7,680 bases of DNA from Terriglobia bacterium. Its GTDB lineage: Bacteria; Acidobacteriota; Terriglobia; UBA7540. The position numbers and the translations under genes are program-made. The stretch covers positions 1 to 7,680 of the forward strand of contig JASHYZ010000168.1 in assembly GCA_030042795.1 (NCBI GenBank). The letters are read 5' to 3'. Shown here in pieces: positions 5,168-7,680 of the stretch; the first letter of the stretch is position 1; each line of letters starts with the position of its first letter. The notes beneath the pieces were generated by a model. That model did not search any database, was not told where the DNA came from, and worked only from the letters and a program-made list of their open reading frames with translations.

Positions 5168-6661
5168 ATGGCGCCACTGAAGACGTACAGAAACTTCATC
5201 AACGGAGAGTGGGTGGAATCCGTGACCCACGAGTCGTTTGAAGACGCCAACCCGGCCGACCGTAGCGAGCTGGTGGGACTCTTTCCGCGTTCGACGGCGG
5301 AGGATGTGAATCGCGCGGTGAGTGCGGCTTGCGAAGCGTACAAGTCCTGGCGACTTTTCCCGGCTCCCAAGCGCGGTGAGATTTTGTTTCGCGCCGCCCG
5401 CCTGTTGCTGGAGCGTAAGGAATCGTCGGCCGAGCAAATGACGAGGGAGATGGGCAAGGTGCTGGCGGAAACGCGGGGCGACGTACAGGAAGCCATCGAC
5501 ATGACGTTTTACATGGCTGGCGAGGGGCGCCGCCAGTTCGGGCAGACAACGCCTTCCGAACTGGTCAATAAATTCGCCATGACGGTTCGCAGCCCGCTGG
5601 GCGTTTGCGGTTTGATTACGCCGTGGAATTTTCCCATGGCGATCCCCTCGTGGAAGGCCATGCCGGCCCTGATCTGCGGCAACACGGTGGTGCTTAAACC
5701 GGCCGAGAATACTCCCCTTTCGTCCTATAACCTGGTGCAGGCGCTCGAAGACGCCGGTATTCCGCGCGGAGTGGTGAACCTGGTGAGCGGCTATGGACCC
5801 GAAGTAGGCGCCCCCCTGGCGACTCACCCGCGCGTCCGCGCCGTCTCATTCACGGGTTCCACCGAAGTAGGCCGGGAGGTGTCGAAGGCGAGCTCGCTCG
5901 ATTTCAGGAAGGTGTGCCTGGAAATGGGCGGCAAGAACATCATGATTGTCATGGATGATGCGAACTTCGAATTGGCCATCGAGGGCGCCGTGTGGGGCGC
6001 CTTCGGAACCAGCGGCCAGCGGTGCACCGCCACCAGCCGCATCGCTGTTCATAAGGACGTCTATCAGCAGTTCAGCGAGGTCCTGGTGGAACGCGCGCGC
6101 GTCCTGAACGTGGGAAACGGCCTCAATTCCGCGGTTCAAATGGGCCCGCTGATCAACGAAAGTCAAATGCGCAGGGTCCAGGGCTACGTGGAGACCGGCA
6201 AGAACGAGGGCGCCAAGCTCCTCACGGGCGGTCATCGCTTGACCGGCGGCGATTACGATCGCGGCAACTTTTACGCGCCCACCATCTTCGGCGATTGCCA
6301 TCCCAAGATGCGGATTGTTCAGGAGGAGATTTTCGGCCCGGTGGTGGCGCTCGTGCCCATCGACAACTTTGAACAGGCGCTGGCGGCGGCCAACGACGTG
6401 ACGTATGGGCTGTCCTCGGCCGTATACACCAGGGATGTGAACAGGGCCTTTCAAGCCATGCGCGACCTCGAGACCGGCATCGTTTACGTAAATGCCCCTA
6501 CCATCGGGGCGGAAACGCATCTGCCCTTTGGCGGCGTCAAACAGACGGGAAACGGACATCGCGAAGCGGCGGTGGCGGCGCTGGATTTTTACTCCGAGTG
6601 GAAGACGCTTTACATCGATTACAGCGACCGCCTGCAACGGGCCCAGATTGATAACCAATAG
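5168..6661 (+). CDS. NAD(P)+-dependent aldehyde dehydrogenase family protein
   Basis: A full-length 497-residue cytosolic aldehyde dehydrogenase that oxidises an aldehyde to its acid. Key residues are present: TPWNFP with the oxyanion Asn154, the cofactor loop FTGSTEVG (228-235), general base Glu252 in LEMGGKN, nucleophile Cys286 in SGQRCTA, and EEIFGP (386-391), whose Glu387 and Phe389 hold the nicotinamide ribose. The N-terminus ([12 protein letters not shown]) is standard, which supports the ATG at 5168 with its AGGAGG. Near the C-terminus, [25 protein letters not shown] marks a bacterial subgroup that often handles semialdehydes, but the substrate cannot be read. Downstream and upstream neighbours are repeats and gene remnants, so context gives no pathway. 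Candidates include 2-oxoglutarate or aminoadipate semialdehyde; I keep the family-level name. Confidence 0.95.
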   Translation: MAPLKTYRNFINGEWVESVTHESFEDANPADRSELVGLFPRSTAEDVNRAVSAACEAYKSWRLFPAPKRGEILFRAARLLLERKESSAEQMTREMGKVLAETRGDVQEAIDMTFYMAGEGRRQFGQTTPSELVNKFAMTVRSPLGVCGLITPWNFPMAIPSWKAMPALICGNTVVLKPAENTPLSSYNLVQALEDAGIPRGVVNLVSGYGPEVGAPLATHPRVRAVSFTGSTEVGREVSKASSLDFRKVCLEMGGKNIMIVMDDANFELAIEGAVWGAFGTSGQRCTATSRIAVHKDVYQQFSEVLVERARVLNVGNGLNSAVQMGPLINESQMRRVQGYVETGKNEGAKLLTGGHRLTGGDYDRGNFYAPTIFGDCHPKMRIVQEEIFGPVVALVPIDNFEQALAAANDVTYGLSSAVYTRDVNRAFQAMRDLETGIVYVNAPTIGAETHLPFGGVKQTGNGHREAAVAALDFYSEWKTLYIDYSDRLQRAQIDNQ

Positions 6662-6748
6662 ACCGCGTCAGACACAATGGTGTTGCGAAGGCCGTTAGCA
6701 TCAGAGTAAGGCGCGGATGGCCGGTTCGCAAGGGCAACGATACGGCAC

Positions 6749-6868
6749 GTGGTTGATTGGAGGAAAACGTTCACTGCGGCTAAAACCGGCGGGGTGAAGA
6801 ATTACTTCCTTGAGATGGACCCCGCCAACATGAAAGCGAGTCTGGCCTATCTGCGAGGGCTAAGTTGA
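6749..6868 (+). pseudogene. C-terminal remnant of a sugar-phosphate isomerase/epimerase-like protein
   Basis: This frame gives VVDWRKTFTAAKTGGVKNYF, LEMDPANMKASLAYL and RGLS before a TGA at 6866-6868. It matches my memory of the C-terminus of xylose-isomerase-like TIM-barrel proteins ('G--DWK--F-AAK-AGVK-YFVE-D-----S--YL--L'). Those proteins are usually 280-320 residues; only about 39 remain. The frame stays open a little upstream (to about 6716) but that part shows no resemblance, and no start with a ribosome site is visible. It begins about 90 bases after the aldehyde dehydrogenase stop, in the same orientation. Read as a truncated relic; family assignment is moderate because the piece is short. 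Confidence 0.55.
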
Positions 6869-7059
6869 CAGCAGCACGCAGGGTTGAAGATACCCTGCTG
6901 GTGCTGCAAGCGATCTCCGGCCTTGATCCGGGTGACCTGGCCAGGGTGCCGAGCCAACTGGACTTCGATCCCCACGCTTCCGTTACAGGCCTGCGGGTTG
7001 GCTACTTCCCAGGATGGATGAACGAACCACCAGCGACCGAGAGAGCCCTCGGGTGGCTT
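6865..7059 (+). pseudogene. Internal fragment of an amidase (amidase-signature family)
   Basis: The translated piece contains RRVEDTLLVLQAISGLDPGD, VPSQLDFDP and SVTGLRVGYFPGWMNE, then PATERALGWL. This is the segment after the catalytic Ser-cisSer-Lys core of GatA-like amidases ('GPM-RTVED--LVLQAI-G-DP-D...V-GLRVG'), which hydrolyse carboxamides. The glycine-rich signature and catalytic lysines that should precede it are absent, as is the C-terminal half. It begins within a few bases of the isomerase-like remnant's stop and ends about where the opposing hydrolase gene stops (7060). The same frame stays open to 7293 but is then antisense to that hydrolase and no longer amidase-like. A non-functional remnant is the best reading. 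Confidence 0.65.
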
Positions 7060-7680
7060 TCAGGTCGTTTGCAGCCAATCAGAGTAAATCTTTGCTTTTT
7101 CGTCTTCTGGGCACACGATGAACCGAAGCTCTTGACGCGCATCGGACTTCGTAAACATTTCAACTGTGCTTGTGTATCGAGTCAAAACCTCGGATTCTGG
7201 CAGCGTCTCACCGTCGGAATCAGCAGCGTTAAGAATCCAGCACGGTCGAGGGGCCAGCGACCCGACCAGGTCAGGCAGATCAAAGTGCTGTAGAACGCCG
7301 TAAAGGAACCAGGAGAGGTCTAGCGAGTACGCTTCGGATTCCACCACCGACTGGTAAGTGGCGAGAGGACGATAAAGCAGAAAGGATTGCACGCGGTCGT
7401 CCAGTACTCCCGCAAGTAAAACCGCCAAGGCTGCGCCTCTCTCGCCAAGCCCCCGGATTGGGCTCTGGTCCACATCGCGCCTCGACTGTAGATAATCGAG
7501 GCAGCGAAGGAAGTCCCAGACTCTTTGGCCCAGTACCGGCTTCCCAAGGGTGAAGAAAGCCCAGACATGACGCTCGTGCAGAGAGCTGTCACGATAGTAA
7601 ATGGGTCCCGCGGCGGGATAATGAGGCACGGAGAGACCGATCCCGCGCAGGTCAATGGCGCAAACAGCGAAACCCTTTCG
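7060..7680 (-). CDS. Alpha/beta hydrolase-like protein (partial, N-terminus beyond window)
   Basis: The 206 C-terminal residues of a protein whose start lies beyond the right edge. The frame is open to base 7680; a GTG at 7629 is internal, because the 17 codons before it (RKGFAVCAIDLRGIGLS) continue the fold. That stretch is the strand-and-turn after which hydrolases carry D-RG-G. Then come LGKPVLGQRVWDFLRCLDYL (helix before the nucleophile strand), RDVDQSPIRGLGERGAAL at the nucleophile elbow, DDRV, and a late segment PDLVGSLAPRPCWILNAADSDGE, where the catalytic Asp strand usually lies. This resembles acetylxylan-esterase or prolyl-oligopeptidase-like hydrolases of large secreted or cytosolic proteins. 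The elbow reads GERGA instead of G-x-S-x-G, so no nucleophilic serine is visible, and no obvious catalytic His occurs in the tail. It may be a non-catalytic homologue or a decaying gene. Confidence 0.68.
   Translation of the reverse strand, partial: RKGFAVCAIDLRGIGLSVPHYPAAGPIYYRDSSLHERHVWAFFTLGKPVLGQRVWDFLRCLDYLQSRRDVDQSPIRGLGERGAALAVLLAGVLDDRVQSFLLYRPLATYQSVVESEAYSLDLSWFLYGVLQHFDLPDLVGSLAPRPCWILNAADSDGETLPESEVLTRYTSTVEMFTKSDARQELRFIVCPEDEKAKIYSDWLQTT

Noticed and set aside
4991..5827. Minus-strand open frame of 278 codons
   Set aside because: Antisense shadow of the aldehyde dehydrogenase and the inverted repeat; composition is His/Arg-rich as expected for a shadow frame.
5846..6658. Minus-strand open frame of 270 codons
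   Set aside because: Antisense to the catalytic half of the aldehyde dehydrogenase; no recognisable domain.
7060..7293. Plus-strand continuation of the amidase-like frame
   Set aside because: Amidase resemblance stops near 7055; beyond that the frame is antisense to the hydrolase-like gene.

Overview
This is a bacterial chromosomal window of moderately high GC, with one clearly AT-rich stretch at about 190-480. Gene content and style fit a soil bacterium: a homocysteine methyltransferase/MTHFR fusion, an aldehyde dehydrogenase, amidase and sugar-isomerase remnants, few strong Shine-Dalgarno sites and many short intergenic repeats. Acidobacteriota is my best guess, from gene style only; no rRNA or marker gene here settles it.

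Layout. (1) 1-186, minus: start of xseB, cut by the window edge. (2) 187-898: a 712-base stretch without a convincing gene. It holds two perfect 9-bp-arm palindromes, three copies of an ACATTCCAGG(G/A)TA motif and, further on, a three-unit tandem repeat sharing the core ATTCCAG. (3) 899-2776, minus: a complete fusion of homocysteine S-methyltransferase and 5,10-methylenetetrahydrofolate reductase. (4) 2777-2882: a divergent promoter region with a GC-rich inverted repeat ending against an AGGAGG site. (5) 2883-4583, plus: a beta-class DNA methyltransferase followed 30 bases later by a small protein I do not recognise by name. That protein carries PD-x15-ESK, so the pair looks like a compact type II restriction-modification system. 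(6) 4689-5092, plus: a VapB-like antitoxin whose toxin partner begins with a GTGA overlap but is lost after about six codons, followed by a CGCAAAG inverted repeat. (7) 5168-6661, plus: a complete NAD(P)-dependent aldehyde dehydrogenase with all catalytic residues. (8) 6749-7059, plus: two abutting gene fragments, the tail of a sugar-phosphate isomerase/epimerase-like protein and an internal piece of an amidase. (9) 7060-7680, minus: the C-terminal part of an alpha/beta hydrolase-like protein running off the right edge, with no serine at the expected nucleophile elbow.

How it fits together: the methionine/folate fusion, xseB and the aldehyde dehydrogenase are chromosomal metabolism and maintenance genes. 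The 2.8-5.1 kb block is a small accessory patch (candidate restriction-modification plus a decayed toxin-antitoxin locus), and 6.7-7.1 kb is a scar of lost genes. The most interesting item is the candidate restriction endonuclease beside the methyltransferase. All family calls were made by eye from motifs, without database searches.
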